DNA of 43,843 nucleotides from Leptolyngbyaceae cyanobacterium clean351 (GTDB taxonomy: Bacteria > Cyanobacteriota > Cyanobacteriia > DAIDHW01): positions 1 to 43,843 of the forward strand of contig DAIDHW010000013.1 of NCBI GenBank assembly GCA_027451865.1. The letters run 5' to 3'. The notes under the pieces were generated by a model. That model searched no databases, had not been told where the DNA came from, and worked only from the letters and a program-made list of their open reading frames with translations. The stretch's first letter is position 1. Each line of letters opens with the position of its first letter. Positions 25,398 to 34,916 of this stretch are shown piece by piece. The translations under genes and the position numbers were made by a program.

Positions 25398-26612
25398 TTA
25401 GGTGGTGTAATCAGCATTAATTTTCACGTAGTCGTAGCTAAGGTCACAGCCCCAAGCGACACCCTGACCGGGCCCCGGCCCGAGGCTGACGGTAATCACC
25501 ACCGTGGTTTGCTGGAGTATTGCCTTAGCTACCTCTGGATCGAAGACCTGGGGTTGACCGCCGCTCATGAGGGTCAGGTCACCGAGGCAAATTTGTAGCT
25601 GTTCTGGAGCAAAAGGGATCCCGGCACTGCCGGCCGCACAGGCAATCCGGCCCCAGTTGGGGTCTCGGCCGAACACCGCTGCCTTAACCAGGGAAGAACC
25701 ACAAATGTGCCGGGCCACCTGCCGGGCTTCCTGGTCCCTGAGCGTTCCTGTTACCTGGACTTCGATCAGACAGGTAGCCCCTTCCCCATCCCGGGCAATG
25801 GCTTGGGCTAGATGTATGCAGGCAGCCGTCAGCATAGCCTCCAACTTCTCTGCCTCAGGACCCGGATCGGTGATGGCGGGGGTGCGGGACTGACCATTGG
25901 CTAGGGCGATCAGGGTGTCGTTAGTACTGGTGTCGCCATCAACGGTGATTTGATTAAAACTACGCTCTGCCGCTCGGCTAAGCATTTGTTGCCAGAGGGG
26001 GGGGGACACCGCTGCGTCACAGGTAATAAAGGCAAGCATGGTAGCCATCTGGGGATGAATCATCCCGGAACCCTTGGCAATCCCTCCAATGCGCACCGGC
26101 CGGTCCTGAATTGTGGTCTCTAGGGCAATGGATTTAGGTACTAAGTCCGTGGTCATAATCGCTTGGGATGCGGCCTCCGAACCCTGGGGGGAGAGACTCG
26201 CAACTAATTGGGGCATGGCAGCACAGAGCTTTTCCATCGGTATCCGCTTGCCAATTACCCCGGTGGAGGCAAGTAAAACCCTGTCTGCTGCAATACCCAG
26301 GGTGGCTCCCAGGGCACGAGCTGATTCGAGGGCATCCGCCCAGCCCTGATCTCCCGTGGCAGCGTTGGCTTGTCCAGCATTGCACAGAATTGCCTGGGCG
26401 GATCCTCTGGACTCCAAACGCTGTCGGCAGTAGTCTACACAGGCAGCCCGGACCTGATTGGTGGTGAAGACTCCGGCGGCAATGGCTTCTACTTCCGAAT
26501 AAATTAGGGCCAAATCCGGGGCACCTGAAGGTTTCAAGCCCGCAGTAATGCCGGCCGCCTGGTAGCCCCGTGGGGCAGTTATTCCCCCGTCAATTTCCTG
26601 CCACTGATTCAT
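25398..26612 (-). CDS. argJ: Bifunctional glutamate N-acetyltransferase/amino-acid acetyltransferase (ArgJ)
   Basis: ArgJ transfers the acetyl group of N-acetylornithine to glutamate (and in bifunctional forms uses acetyl-CoA), sustaining the cyclic arginine pathway. The 404-aa precursor is cut in front of the nucleophilic threonine in KGSGMIHPQMATMLAFITCDA. Other landmarks are GVFTTNQVRAA, CNAGQANAATG, STGVIG, VDGDTSTNDT and RDPNWGRIACAAG. A run of nine G (25997-26005) lies in the segment encoding VSPPLWQ. clpX ends 115 bases upstream with a weak hairpin in between. Confidence 0.96.
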   Translation of the reverse strand: MNQWQEIDGGITAPRGYQAAGITAGLKPSGAPDLALIYSEVEAIAAGVFTTNQVRAACVDYCRQRLESRGSAQAILCNAGQANAATGDQGWADALESARALGATLGIAADRVLLASTGVIGKRIPMEKLCAAMPQLVASLSPQGSEAASQAIMTTDLVPKSIALETTIQDRPVRIGGIAKGSGMIHPQMATMLAFITCDAAVSPPLWQQMLSRAAERSFNQITVDGDTSTNDTLIALANGQSRTPAITDPGPEAEKLEAMLTAACIHLAQAIARDGEGATCLIEVQVTGTLRDQEARQVARHICGSSLVKAAVFGRDPNWGRIACAAGSAGIPFAPEQLQICLGDLTLMSGGQPQVFDPEVAKAILQQTTVVITVSLGPGPGQGVAWGCDLSYDYVKINADYTT

Positions 26613-26635
26613 AAAAGTCTAGGTGATGGTTACAA

Positions 26636-26653
26636 GGGGGCTGCCTGACCCCC
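26636..26653 (-). other. Weak hairpin between clpX and argJ
   Basis: GGGGG (26636-26640) pairs with CCCCC (26649-26653) around an 8-base loop. On the minus strand it follows the clpX stop by about 75 bases, but only TTGTAACC comes after it, so it is at best a poor terminator. It may mark the end of the clpX message, a pause site, or nothing. Confidence 0.25.
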
Positions 26654-26727
26654 TACCCAGACTTGAGCTGAGCCTAGGGTAGCCAAGCAACGTCTAATCA
26701 GTGTACAGGAAGTACCCTTAAGACAGC

Positions 26728-28044
26728 TCAGGCAGATTCGGGTTTGGGGATGTAGGAGGGGTGGACAATTAATTCGGCGGTGGAGCGCTTCTCCACCATC
26801 TCCTTAGTGATGGTGCAGTGGCGGACATCCTGGCGTGAGGGGATCTCGTACATAATATCTAGCATTAGTTCTTCCACAATGCTGCGCAGAGCCCGCGCCC
26901 CGGTCTTGCGCCGGTAGGCTTCCTGGGCAATGGCCCGGACTGCCTCAGATTCGAACTCCAGGTGGACACTATCCATTTTCAGGAGTTTTTGATACTGTTT
27001 GACCAAAGCGTTGCGGGGCTCGGTCAAGATAGCCGTCAGGGCCTCCTCATCTAGAGGATTAACCACAGCCACGATCGGGATGCGGCCGATAAACTCCGGG
27101 ATCATGCCGAATTTCACTAGGTCCTCTGGCTCTAAGCTTTGGAGGATGTCAGCAACCCGTTGCTCCTTGGAGGGACTATCCCCGGGCTGCATAAACCCCA
27201 TGGTCTTGCGCCCGGTACGCTGCTCTACCACCTTATCCAAGCCCACAAAAGCCCCCCCACAGATGAACAGGATGTTACTGGTGTCGATCTGGATACAATC
27301 CTGGTAGGGGTGTTTGCGTCCCCCCTGGGGAGGAACATTAGCAATCGTGCCCTCCAGCATTTTCAGCAGGGCTTGCTGCACCCCTTCTCCCGACACGTCC
27401 CTGGTGATGGAGGGGTTTTCACTTTTGCGGGCAATCTTATCGATCTCGTCAATGTAGACAATGCCTCGCTGGGCTTGGGCCACATCTAACCCCGCTACCT
27501 GTAACAGACGCAGCAGAATATTCTCCACGTCTTCCCCCACGTAGCCGGCCTCCGTGAGGGTGGTGGCGTCGGCTACGGCGAAGGGCACCTCAAGAACCTC
27601 GGCTAGGGTTTGGGCTAGAAGAGTTTTGCCACAGCCGGTCGGGCCAATCAACAAAATGTTCGACTTCTGCAGTTCTACGGCATTGTCACTCGCCTTACTT
27701 TCTAGGGCGCTCAGGCGTTTGTAGTGGTTATAGACTGCCACGGAGAGCACCTTCTTAGCGTCGTCTTGACCAATGACGTGGTCATCGAGGTGTTTTTTGA
27801 TCTCCTGGGGCTTAAGTATCTGACTCAGGGGCCGAGCCAAGTACTGACCTACACGCTGCTTATCCGCTGGTTCGGGGCGGGGTGGGGTCTGGGCGGTCTC
27901 TAGCAGCTCCTCATCTAGGATCTCATTACAAAGCTCAACACACTCGTCACAGATGTAGACTCCCGGGCCAGCAATTAATTTGCGCACCTGTTCCTGAGAC
28001 TTGCCACAAAAGGAGCATTTCAGATGGGAGTCGTACTTGGACAT
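26728..28044 (-). CDS. clpX: ATP-dependent Clp protease ATP-binding subunit ClpX
   Basis: ClpX is the AAA+ unfoldase that feeds substrates to ClpP. The 438-aa protein starts with the C4 zinc-binding domain (C10, C13, C32, C35 in KCSFCGK and ICDECVELC). Walker A is [15 protein letters not shown], Walker B is [12 protein letters not shown], the RKH loop is GGRKHPYQD, and sensor 2 is [10 protein letters not shown]. The ATG is 8 bases after the clpP stop, consistent with one operon (tig-clpP-clpX). The C-terminus ends shortly after the C-domain, as in other ClpX. Confidence 0.97.
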   Translation of the reverse strand: MSKYDSHLKCSFCGKSQEQVRKLIAGPGVYICDECVELCNEILDEELLETAQTPPRPEPADKQRVGQYLARPLSQILKPQEIKKHLDDHVIGQDDAKKVLSVAVYNHYKRLSALESKASDNAVELQKSNILLIGPTGCGKTLLAQTLAEVLEVPFAVADATTLTEAGYVGEDVENILLRLLQVAGLDVAQAQRGIVYIDEIDKIARKSENPSITRDVSGEGVQQALLKMLEGTIANVPPQGGRKHPYQDCIQIDTSNILFICGGAFVGLDKVVEQRTGRKTMGFMQPGDSPSKEQRVADILQSLEPEDLVKFGMIPEFIGRIPIVAVVNPLDEEALTAILTEPRNALVKQYQKLLKMDSVHLEFESEAVRAIAQEAYRRKTGARALRSIVEELMLDIMYEIPSRQDVRHCTITKEMVEKRSTAELIVHPSYIPKPESA

Positions 28045-28052
28045 AGAGCCTC

Positions 28053-28727
28053 TCAGGTAGTAGCCGGGGACACCAGCTGGGGTTGGCGATGAATAACTTG
28101 GTCAATTAGTCCATAGGCTTGGGCTTCTTCTGGGGACATGAAAAAATCCCGCTCCGTATCAGCTTCAATCCTTTCCAGGGGCTGGCCGGTGTGCTCGGCT
28201 AACAGGCGATTGAGGGTGGACTTGTGGTACAAAATCTCCCGAGCTTGGATCTCAATATCGATAGCCTGGCCCTGAGCTCCCCCTAGGGGCTGGTGAATCA
28301 TGATCCGGGCACTAGGGAGGGAGAGACGTTTGCCCTTAGTACCTCCAGAAAGCAGGAAAGCCCCCATGCTGGCCGCTAGACCAAAGCAGATTGTCACCAC
28401 ATCAGGACGGACCTGATGCATAGTGTCGTAGATGGCCATGCCGGCGGTGACTGAACCGCCGGGGGAATTGATGTACAGCTGGATGTCCTTTTCGTCATCC
28501 TCTGCATCTAGGTAGAGCAGCTGAGCTACGATGGTGTCTGCCACCGCATCGTCTACGGGAGTGCCCAGGAAAATGATCCGCTCCCGCAGCAGCCGAGAGT
28601 AGATATCAAAGGTCCGCTCTCCCCGCCCCGACTGCTCCACCACCATGGGCATAACATTCCGGGTCAGGGAAGCAAGGGTGTGGTTACTCGTACTCGTGAA
28701 CTGGAGCCGGGAGGTGGAATGGACCAT
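28053..28727 (-). CDS. clpP: ATP-dependent Clp protease proteolytic subunit (ClpP)
   Basis: ClpP is the barrel-forming serine peptidase that works with ClpX. The catalytic triad is visible: S120 in [10 protein letters not shown]145 in RIMIHQP, D194 in TERDFFMS. The 224-aa frame carries about 25 residues before [21 protein letters not shown], where many ClpP proteins begin. The internal ATG at 28652 is therefore an alternative start. Neither start has a Shine-Dalgarno. The gene lies between tig and clpX, the classic order, and probably forms the dedicated ClpX partner among several cyanobacterial ClpP copies. Confidence 0.96.
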   Translation of the reverse strand: MVHSTSRLQFTSTSNHTLASLTRNVMPMVVEQSGRGERTFDIYSRLLRERIIFLGTPVDDAVADTIVAQLLYLDAEDDEKDIQLYINSPGGSVTAGMAIYDTMHQVRPDVVTICFGLAASMGAFLLSGGTKGKRLSLPSARIMIHQPLGGAQGQAIDIEIQAREILYHKSTLNRLLAEHTGQPLERIEADTERDFFMSPEEAQAYGLIDQVIHRQPQLVSPATT

Positions 28728-28773
28728 GGCGAAATGGGGCGTAGCGACTAGGCTTATTCTAACGAACTACCCG

Positions 28774-30117
28774 TCAGGTGGCGGGGGGGGTAGTTGGGGG
28801 AGGCGGGGGTGACACTAGGGTGACCTTGGCTTGCTCTCCTAGCCATTCTAGAACCTTGGCCTGCAGTAGATTCTCGGTGATTTCCTGCCGCAGCTCCTCT
28901 GGGTTAACTTTGTTTTCTTGGGCCTGAGCAGCTAGCTGACGCATTTGTGCCTCTACTGTGGTGTCATCCACAGTTAATCCCTCCTGTTTGGCAATCTCCA
29001 GCAGTACCAGCTTGGACTTAAGGTGCTTGATTGCTTGGGGGCGGCTTTCAGTGCGCATCTGCTGCACAGTGGTCGCATCGAGAAACTTTTGGATGTCTAT
29101 ACCCTGCTGGTACAACTCCAGGGCTGCTCGACTGATTAGGCTACTGATCTCCTCGCGGATCAAACTCTCCGGCAGTTCCACTTCCGCCCGTTGCAGCAGA
29201 GCTTCTACTAGGGCTGAGTGTTGATTTTGCTTGGTTTTTTGCTCCGCCTGCTGCTGCTCCCGTTCCGACAGCTGGGAACGCCACTGCTCCAGGGTGGCAA
29301 TGTCTGCGGCGCTCTGGGCCAGTTCGTCATCTAAGGGGGGTAACTCCTTACGCTTAAGTTCCTTCAGGGTGACTACAAAACGAGTGGTGCGGCCTGTAAG
29401 ATCCGCGTTCGGGTAGTCCTCCGGGAACTGAATGGTCAGTTCTCGGGACGTCCCCGGTTCCATCCCGGCAATTCCCTCAGCTAGTCCAGCAACAAACTTG
29501 CCCATGGCCAGCTCCATCTGAAACCCTTCCGCCTTCCCACCCGGCAGAGGCTCAGCGATCTCACCGGTCTCGTCTAACAGGAATACTTCGTAGTCCACTA
29601 GGGCTGTATCCCCTAGCTCAGCGGGCCTGTCTTCCACCGGTACGAGCGTGGCTAGGTTCTCCCGCTCCTTCTCGAGGACTTGGTCTACCCGCGTAGGGTC
29701 GAAAATCACTTCCTCGACTTCAACCTCAAGGCCCCTGTAGTCCCCCAGGGTGACAGTGGGTGCTACATCTACCTTCAAGTTAATTACCAGGGCTTCCCCG
29801 GGTTCATAGCGACTAATCAACTCCTCCAAGGGGGGTGAGAATTCAGGGTTGCTAATGGCACTGATAGACTCCTGGGCTATGGCCTTGGGCACTGCCTCCT
29901 GGAGGAGCTCTTCTAGGGCTGCAGCCTTGATTTGTTTTGCCCCTAGCCGCTGCAGGAGAACGTGTCTCGGTACTTTGCCCTTGCGAAACCCAGGAACATT
30001 CGCCGTGCGACTAAACTGGCGGATCACCTGTTCATAGGCCGCTTGGGATTGGTCCGGCGAAACTTCAATCGCCAAGCCGATCTGACTGGCGGGGAGCTTT
30101 TCCTGGGTAACTTTCAT
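28774..30117 (-). CDS. tig: Trigger factor (ribosome-associated chaperone and PPIase)
   Basis: Trigger factor binds the ribosomal tunnel exit and shields new chains. The 447-aa protein begins MKVTQEKLPASQIGLAIEV and carries the ribosome-binding signature VPGFRKGKVP. A PPIase middle domain has LGDTALVDYE and ELTIQFPEDYPN, and a helical C-terminal chaperone domain ends in a proline tail (SPPPPPTTPPAT). The frame is open 49 codons further upstream to 30264, but that stretch lies in the divergent asd promoter region, so I use the ATG at 30117. clpP and clpX follow downstream. Confidence 0.95.
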   Translation of the reverse strand: MKVTQEKLPASQIGLAIEVSPDQSQAAYEQVIRQFSRTANVPGFRKGKVPRHVLLQRLGAKQIKAAALEELLQEAVPKAIAQESISAISNPEFSPPLEELISRYEPGEALVINLKVDVAPTVTLGDYRGLEVEVEEVIFDPTRVDQVLEKERENLATLVPVEDRPAELGDTALVDYEVFLLDETGEIAEPLPGGKAEGFQMELAMGKFVAGLAEGIAGMEPGTSRELTIQFPEDYPNADLTGRTTRFVVTLKELKRKELPPLDDELAQSAADIATLEQWRSQLSEREQQQAEQKTKQNQHSALVEALLQRAEVELPESLIREEISSLISRAALELYQQGIDIQKFLDATTVQQMRTESRPQAIKHLKSKLVLLEIAKQEGLTVDDTTVEAQMRQLAAQAQENKVNPEELRQEITENLLQAKVLEWLGEQAKVTLVSPPPPPTTPPAT

Positions 30118-30183
30118 AAAACCTGACAATTCTTGAATGGAGGGCAAGGCCTGGCAGACTAATCCTAGCTCAAAATTCCCTGC

Positions 30184-30229
30184 TACAATCAGCTTAACGC
30201 TCGTACAAACCTTAAGGAACAACAACTTG
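30184..30229 (+). promoter_or_regulatory. asd -10 element, Shine-Dalgarno and TTG start
   Basis: TACAAT (30184-30189) resembles a -10 element about 38 bases before the TTG at 30227. AAGGA (30214-30218) lies 8 bases before that TTG. Together they support a TTG start for asd and a short leader. No strong -35 element is visible. The tig gene diverges from the same 109-base gap. Confidence 0.5.
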
Positions 30230-31288
30230 TCCCCTTCCTGTCGCGTTGCTCTGTTGGGAGCCACCGGGGCCGTGGGCGCTGAGCTGCTTGAACTTCTCGC
30301 CCAGCGTCATTTCCCCCTTGCAGATCTAAAACTTCTGGCCTCTCCCCGCTCCGCTGGGACTCACCTAGACTTCGCCGGGGAGTCGCTAGAGGTGGAGTCG
30401 GTGGGAGAACACTCCTTTAAGAACATTGACTTAGTATTTGCGTCGGCTGGTGCCTCCACCTCCCGGGCCTGGGCTCCGCAGGCAGTGCAGGCGGGGGCTG
30501 TGGTCATAGACAACTCCAGTGCCTTCCGGCTCGACCCCCATGTGCCCCTGGTAGTCCCCGAGGTAAACCCCGGAGCTCTCCACGGTCACCGGGGCATCAT
30601 TGCCAATCCCAACTGTACCACTATTCTCCTGTGCGTGGCTGTCTGGCCCCTGCATCGCCTCTCCCCCATCCAGCGCTTGGTGGTCGCCACCTACCAGTCT
30701 GCTAGTGGTGCCGGTGCTCGGGCAATGCAGGAGGTGAAAACTCAGGCTCAGGCGATTCTCCGGGGTGATTCCCCCCCCACAGAAGTTTTCCCCTATCCCT
30801 TGGCTTTTAATCTGTTCCCCCACAATTCCAAACTTAATGAGTTAGGTTACTGTGAAGAGGAGATGAAAATAGTCCATGAGACCCGCAAGATTTTTGCCGC
30901 TCCTGAACTGCGGATCACTGCAACCTGCGTACGGGTGCCAGTACTAAGGGCCCATTCTGAGGCAGTTAACGTAGAGTTTGCCGAACCCTTCGCGGTTGAG
31001 ACTGCTCGGGAGGTTTTGGCTAATGCTCCGGGGGTGCGCTTAGTAGAGAATTGGCAAACCAATCACTTTCCCATGCCCCTAGAAGCCAGCGGCCAAGATG
31101 AGGTGTTGGTGGGGCGGATTCGTGAAGACATTTCCCGGCCTGGGGGGCTGGACCTGTGGCTGTGCGGCGATCAGATCCGCAAGGGAGCAGCTCTCAACGC
31201 CATTCAGATTGCCGAGCTACTTTACCCTCTCCAAGAGGATCCCCTAGTCAGCCCTGCCCCTTCGCACAGCCAAGGTGTTTGTGGTTGA
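30227..31288 (+). CDS. asd: Aspartate-semialdehyde dehydrogenase
   Basis: Asd reduces aspartyl phosphate to aspartate semialdehyde, the branch point to lysine/diaminopimelate and threonine/methionine. The 353-aa protein has the NADP-binding start [13 protein letters not shown], the catalytic cysteine in ANPNCTTI, and the later [12 protein letters not shown] with the catalytic His. The frame is open to an ATG at 30137, but the TTG at 30227 has an AAGGA site and gives the N-terminus expected for the family. The stop overlaps dapA by 8 bases, coupling the two steps. Confidence 0.95.
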   Translation: MSPSCRVALLGATGAVGAELLELLAQRHFPLADLKLLASPRSAGTHLDFAGESLEVESVGEHSFKNIDLVFASAGASTSRAWAPQAVQAGAVVIDNSSAFRLDPHVPLVVPEVNPGALHGHRGIIANPNCTTILLCVAVWPLHRLSPIQRLVVATYQSASGAGARAMQEVKTQAQAILRGDSPPTEVFPYPLAFNLFPHNSKLNELGYCEEEMKIVHETRKIFAAPELRITATCVRVPVLRAHSEAVNVEFAEPFAVETAREVLANAPGVRLVENWQTNHFPMPLEASGQDEVLVGRIREDISRPGGLDLWLCGDQIRKGAALNAIQIAELLYPLQEDPLVSPAPSHSQGVCG

Positions 31289-32165
31289 TTTTGGTTCTGT
31301 ACTCACGGCCATGGTTACCCCCTTCAGCCGGGATGGGGAGGTGGACTACGCTGCAGCGGAGCGCTTAGCAGAGCACTTGGCGGACCGGGGCTCTGACACC
31401 CTGGTGTTGTGCGGCACTACTGGTGAGTCGCCCACCCTGACTTGGGATGAGGAGCACAAGCTGTTTCAAGTGGTCCAAGACGCAGTCAAGGGTAAAGCCT
31501 GGGTAATTGCCGGAACCGGCTCCAACTGCACTCGTGAGGCTATTGTGGCTACCCAGAAAGCCCGGGACCTAGGATTGGCAGGTTCTCTCCAGGTAGTGCC
31601 TTACTACAACAAACCTCCCCAAGAGGGACTGTATCACCACTTCCGGACAATTGCGGCCGCGGTCCCCGATCTGCCCTTGTTGCTTTATAATATACCTGGG
31701 AGGACTGGACAAAACCTGCTCCCGGAAACTGTGGCCCGCCTAGCGGAATTACCGAGCGTAGTAGGCGTGAAGGAGGCCAGTGGCGACCTTGACCAGGCAA
31801 GTCAAATCCGTCGCCTCACCCCCCCTGAGTTTGCGATCTATTCCGGAGACGATTCCCTCACTTTGCCTCTCTTAGCTGTGGGGGCGCGGGGCGTGGTGAG
31901 CGTAGCTAGCCACTTAGTAGGACCTCAGCTACAGTCTTTAATTCAATCCTTCCAGGCTGGCGACCACCAGAGTGCCCTCGCCCTGCATCTGCACCTGTTG
32001 CCCTTGTTTAAGGCTTTATTCCTGACCACCAATCCCATACCTGTGAAGGCTGCTCTCAGTCTTCAAGGCTGGTGTACCTCTACTACTCGTCCCCCGTTGG
32101 GAGAACCTCCCGCGGAGGTAGTGCAGACTCTCAGGAGCCTAATGGAACAATTGACCCTGATCTGA
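31281..32165 (+). CDS. dapA: 4-hydroxy-tetrahydrodipicolinate synthase (DapA)
   Basis: DapA condenses pyruvate with aspartate semialdehyde, the product of the preceding gene. The 294-aa barrel has [18 protein letters not shown], the active-site Tyr in [10 protein letters not shown] and the Schiff-base Lys in [10 protein letters not shown]. The GTG at 31281 is preceded by AAGG at 5 bases and gives [15 protein letters not shown], like other cyanobacterial DapA. A GTG two codons earlier (31275) is possible. It overlaps asd by 8 bases; rnj follows about 50 bases later, an order I recall from other cyanobacteria. Confidence 0.96.
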   Translation: MVDFGSVLTAMVTPFSRDGEVDYAAAERLAEHLADRGSDTLVLCGTTGESPTLTWDEEHKLFQVVQDAVKGKAWVIAGTGSNCTREAIVATQKARDLGLAGSLQVVPYYNKPPQEGLYHHFRTIAAAVPDLPLLLYNIPGRTGQNLLPETVARLAELPSVVGVKEASGDLDQASQIRRLTPPEFAIYSGDDSLTLPLLAVGARGVVSVASHLVGPQLQSLIQSFQAGDHQSALALHLHLLPLFKALFLTTNPIPVKAALSLQGWCTSTTRPPLGEPPAEVVQTLRSLMEQLTLI

Positions 32166-32215
32166 ACAGCCCAGATTTTTGATTTCCTTCGTCTATGTAT
32201 TCCCTAAGGATGCCC

Positions 32216-33976
32216 ATGACCCAAACTGCCAGTAAACCCAAAGTCTCATCCCCGTCCGCCCTCAAGATTATTCCCCTCGGTGGACTCCATGAGATTGGTA
32301 AGAATACCTGTGTCTTCGAGTACGGGGACGAGATCATTCTCTTGGATGCGGGGTTGGCCTTTCCCAGTGACGAGATGCACGGGGTGAATGTTGTCCTGCC
32401 GGACATGACCTACCTGCGCCAGAACCAGGCTCGCATCAAGGGGATGGTGGTCACCCATGGCCACGAAGACCACATCGGTGGCATTCCCTACCACCTCAAG
32501 CAATTTCGTATTCCAGTCATCTACGGCCCCCGGTTAGCCCTGGCCCTGCTGCAGGGGAAGCTAGAAGAAGCCGGGGTAGCTAGCAGTACCGAGTTGCGCT
32601 CCGTCGAGCCCCGGCAGATTGTGCGCCTTGGCACCCACTTCTTTGTGGAATTTATCCGCAACACCCACTCCATTGCGGACAGTTTCACCCTGGCCCTGCA
32701 CACCCCCTTGGGGGTGGTGATCCACACCGGTGATTTTAAGATTGACCACACGCCGGTAGACGGGGAGTACTTTGACCTGCACCGTCTAGCCGAGCACGGT
32801 CAGAAGGGTGTTCTATGCCTGATCAGCGATTCCACTAACTCGGAAGTACCAGGGTTTACCCCCTCCGAACGCTCGGTCTATCCCAATCTGGAGCGGATTT
32901 TCGCCCAGGCATCGGGCCGGATCCTCCTGACTACCTTTGCCTCTTCGGTGCATCGCCTCAACATGGTTTTGGAGATTGCCCAACAGCAGGGCCGCTTCGT
33001 GTCGGTGGTAGGCCGTTCCATGCTCAATGTTATTGCCCACGCTCGGGCTTTAGGGTATATCCGTTGTCGGGATGACCTTTTTCAGCCTCTCCAGGCCCTG
33101 CGGCAAATTCCCGACGATAAGATTATCATCCTCACTACTGGTTCCCAAGGAGAGCCCATGGCGGCCCTGAGTCGGATTGCCAAGGGTGAACACCGTCAGG
33201 TGAAGATTCGCCCCGGTGACACGGTGGTCTTCTCCGCTAACCCTATCCCTGGTAACACAATTGCGGTGGTGAACATCATCGACGAGTTGATGATGCAGGG
33301 GGCCAAGGTGGTCTACGGCCGGGAGCAGGGGATTCATGTGTCTGGCCACGGCTGCCAGGAAGACCAAAAGTTGATGCTTGCTCTCACCCGGCCTAAGTTC
33401 TTTCTCCCAGTGCACGGGGAGCACCGGATGCTTGTCAAGCACGCGGCTACAGCCCAAAGTCTGGGGATTCCCGCAGCCAACATGGTGATCATTGATAACG
33501 GGGATGTGGTGGAGTTGACTGCTGAGTCGATCCGTATTGCCGGTAAGGTCCCCTCTGGGATTGAGCTAGTGGACAGTTCTGGCATCCTCCATGCTGAAGT
33601 GCTTAAGGAGCGACAGCAGTTAGCCCAGGAAGGGGTAGTGACGGTGGCGGCGGCTGTGGGTTGGAATGGCGAGCTCCTAGCCGCTCCTGAGATCCACTTG
33701 CGGGGGGTGGTTAGTTCCTTCGACCCCCTTAAGCTGCAGCAGCGGATCCGCGAAGTTTTGCAGACTTGTCTCCAGAACCAGTGGGGTGACTTCTCCCGTG
33801 GTCAAGGTAAGCAGGAAGTAGACTGGGACGGTCTGCAACAATTGCTCGAACAGGAGCTACGCCGCCTATTGCGGCGGGAACTTCAGAGCACACCTATGCT
33901 GATCCTTCTGTTACAGGTGCCTCCCCAACCTGTCGCTAGCCTGCGTCGCTCCGCTGCTGCGGCTGTCGCAGGCTGA
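32216..33976 (+). CDS. rnj: Ribonuclease J
   Basis: RNase J is a metallo-beta-lactamase endo/5'-exonuclease of RNA turnover. The 586-aa protein shows the metal site HGHEDHIGG, HTGDFKID, the beta-CASP region (TTFASSVHRLN, LTTGSQGEP) and SGHGCQEDQ with PVHGEHR. I chose the ATG at 32216 because AAGGA ends 5 bases upstream. ATGs at 32195 and 32210 are in the same frame and would add 2-7 residues. aroE follows 7 bases after the stop. The C-terminal 100 residues include the J-specific domain. Confidence 0.95.
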   Translation: MTQTASKPKVSSPSALKIIPLGGLHEIGKNTCVFEYGDEIILLDAGLAFPSDEMHGVNVVLPDMTYLRQNQARIKGMVVTHGHEDHIGGIPYHLKQFRIPVIYGPRLALALLQGKLEEAGVASSTELRSVEPRQIVRLGTHFFVEFIRNTHSIADSFTLALHTPLGVVIHTGDFKIDHTPVDGEYFDLHRLAEHGQKGVLCLISDSTNSEVPGFTPSERSVYPNLERIFAQASGRILLTTFASSVHRLNMVLEIAQQQGRFVSVVGRSMLNVIAHARALGYIRCRDDLFQPLQALRQIPDDKIIILTTGSQGEPMAALSRIAKGEHRQVKIRPGDTVVFSANPIPGNTIAVVNIIDELMMQGAKVVYGREQGIHVSGHGCQEDQKLMLALTRPKFFLPVHGEHRMLVKHAATAQSLGIPAANMVIIDNGDVVELTAESIRIAGKVPSGIELVDSSGILHAEVLKERQQLAQEGVVTVAAAVGWNGELLAAPEIHLRGVVSSFDPLKLQQRIREVLQTCLQNQWGDFSRGQGKQEVDWDGLQQLLEQELRRLLRRELQSTPMLILLLQVPPQPVASLRRSAAAAVAG

Positions 33977-33983
33977 AATTAGC

Positions 33984-34850
33984 ATGGTTATTAGGGGCAC
34001 GACCCAGAAACTAGGGGTAATTGGTTATCCTGTTGCCCATTCCCAGTCTCCCCTGATGCATAATGCGGTCCTCAACCACCTGGACCTAGATTACGTCTAT
34101 GTGCCCCTCGAGGTGGCACCGCCTAACTTGGGAGTGGCTCTTACGGGACTAGCTGCCCTGGGCTGGCGGGGGTTCAACGTCACCCTCCCCCACAAACAGG
34201 CGGTCATGCCCCTCCTCGAGGGGGTTACTCCCCTAGCCCAACAGGTAGGGGCAGTGAATACGGTGTGGTGGGAGAAGGGTTGGCAGGGGACTAACACTGA
34301 TGTTCGAGGTTTCTTGGCACCCCTCCTAGAGAGGCAGTGGTCTGGCCATCAGGTTCTAGTCCTAGGCTGTGGCGGGTCAGCCCGGGCAGTGGTATCTGCT
34401 TGTGCGCAGCTAGGCTGCGGGCAGATTGCCATTGTTGGTCGTGACCCCCACAAGCTCCATCATTTCTGTAGTGGTTGGGCGGTTCAAGGAGTGGAATTAT
34501 CGGCCCGAGTCTGGAGTGAACTGCCCTCCCTGCTGCCTGCTACTGATCTGCTAGTGAACACTACTCCCCTAGGCATGCACCCGCAGGTTAACGAGTCTCC
34601 GGTGTCTGGCCTTGAATTGATGCAGTTGCCTAGAGACGCAATAGTCTACGACCTGGTGTACAACCCCCGGCCTAGTCTGTTGCTTCAAGAATCCCAGGCC
34701 CAGGGCCTGGGCACTATTGACGGCCTAGAAATGCTCATTTACCAGGGGGCGGCAGCTCTGGAAATTTGGCTTGAACAGTCGGTGCCGGTAGACGTGATGC
34801 GCTCAGCCTTACTGCATGCCAGCCCTGGGAAAATTTTTGCGGGACCCTAG
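33984..34850 (+). CDS. aroE: Shikimate dehydrogenase (AroE)
   Basis: AroE reduces 3-dehydroshikimate to shikimate with NADPH. The 288-aa protein has the substrate motif GYPVAHSQSPLMHN, the catalytic lysine in NVTLPHKQ, the aspartate in NTDVRGF, the NADP loop GCGGSARAV, and NTTPLGMHP. The start ATG lies 7 bases after rnj. A 7-bp hairpin with weak T-rich flank follows the stop, separating it loosely from pilM. Confidence 0.96.
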   Translation: MVIRGTTQKLGVIGYPVAHSQSPLMHNAVLNHLDLDYVYVPLEVAPPNLGVALTGLAALGWRGFNVTLPHKQAVMPLLEGVTPLAQQVGAVNTVWWEKGWQGTNTDVRGFLAPLLERQWSGHQVLVLGCGGSARAVVSACAQLGCGQIAIVGRDPHKLHHFCSGWAVQGVELSARVWSELPSLLPATDLLVNTTPLGMHPQVNESPVSGLELMQLPRDAIVYDLVYNPRPSLLLQESQAQGLGTIDGLEMLIYQGAAALEIWLEQSVPVDVMRSALLHASPGKIFAGP

Positions 34851-34851
34851 G

Positions 34852-34875
34852 CTACACAGGGCAATTTTTGTGTAG
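34852..34875 (+). terminator. Possible weak terminator after aroE
   Basis: CTACACA (34852-34858) pairs with TGTGTAG (34869-34875) around a 10-base loop, directly after the aroE stop. The following bases (TATTCTTGGTATTC) are only mildly T-rich. It could partly separate the rnj-aroE message from pilM. Confidence 0.35.
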
Positions 34876-34916
34876 TATTCTTGGTATTCATCCCGCTTCC
34901 CCCAGGGAGATTATTT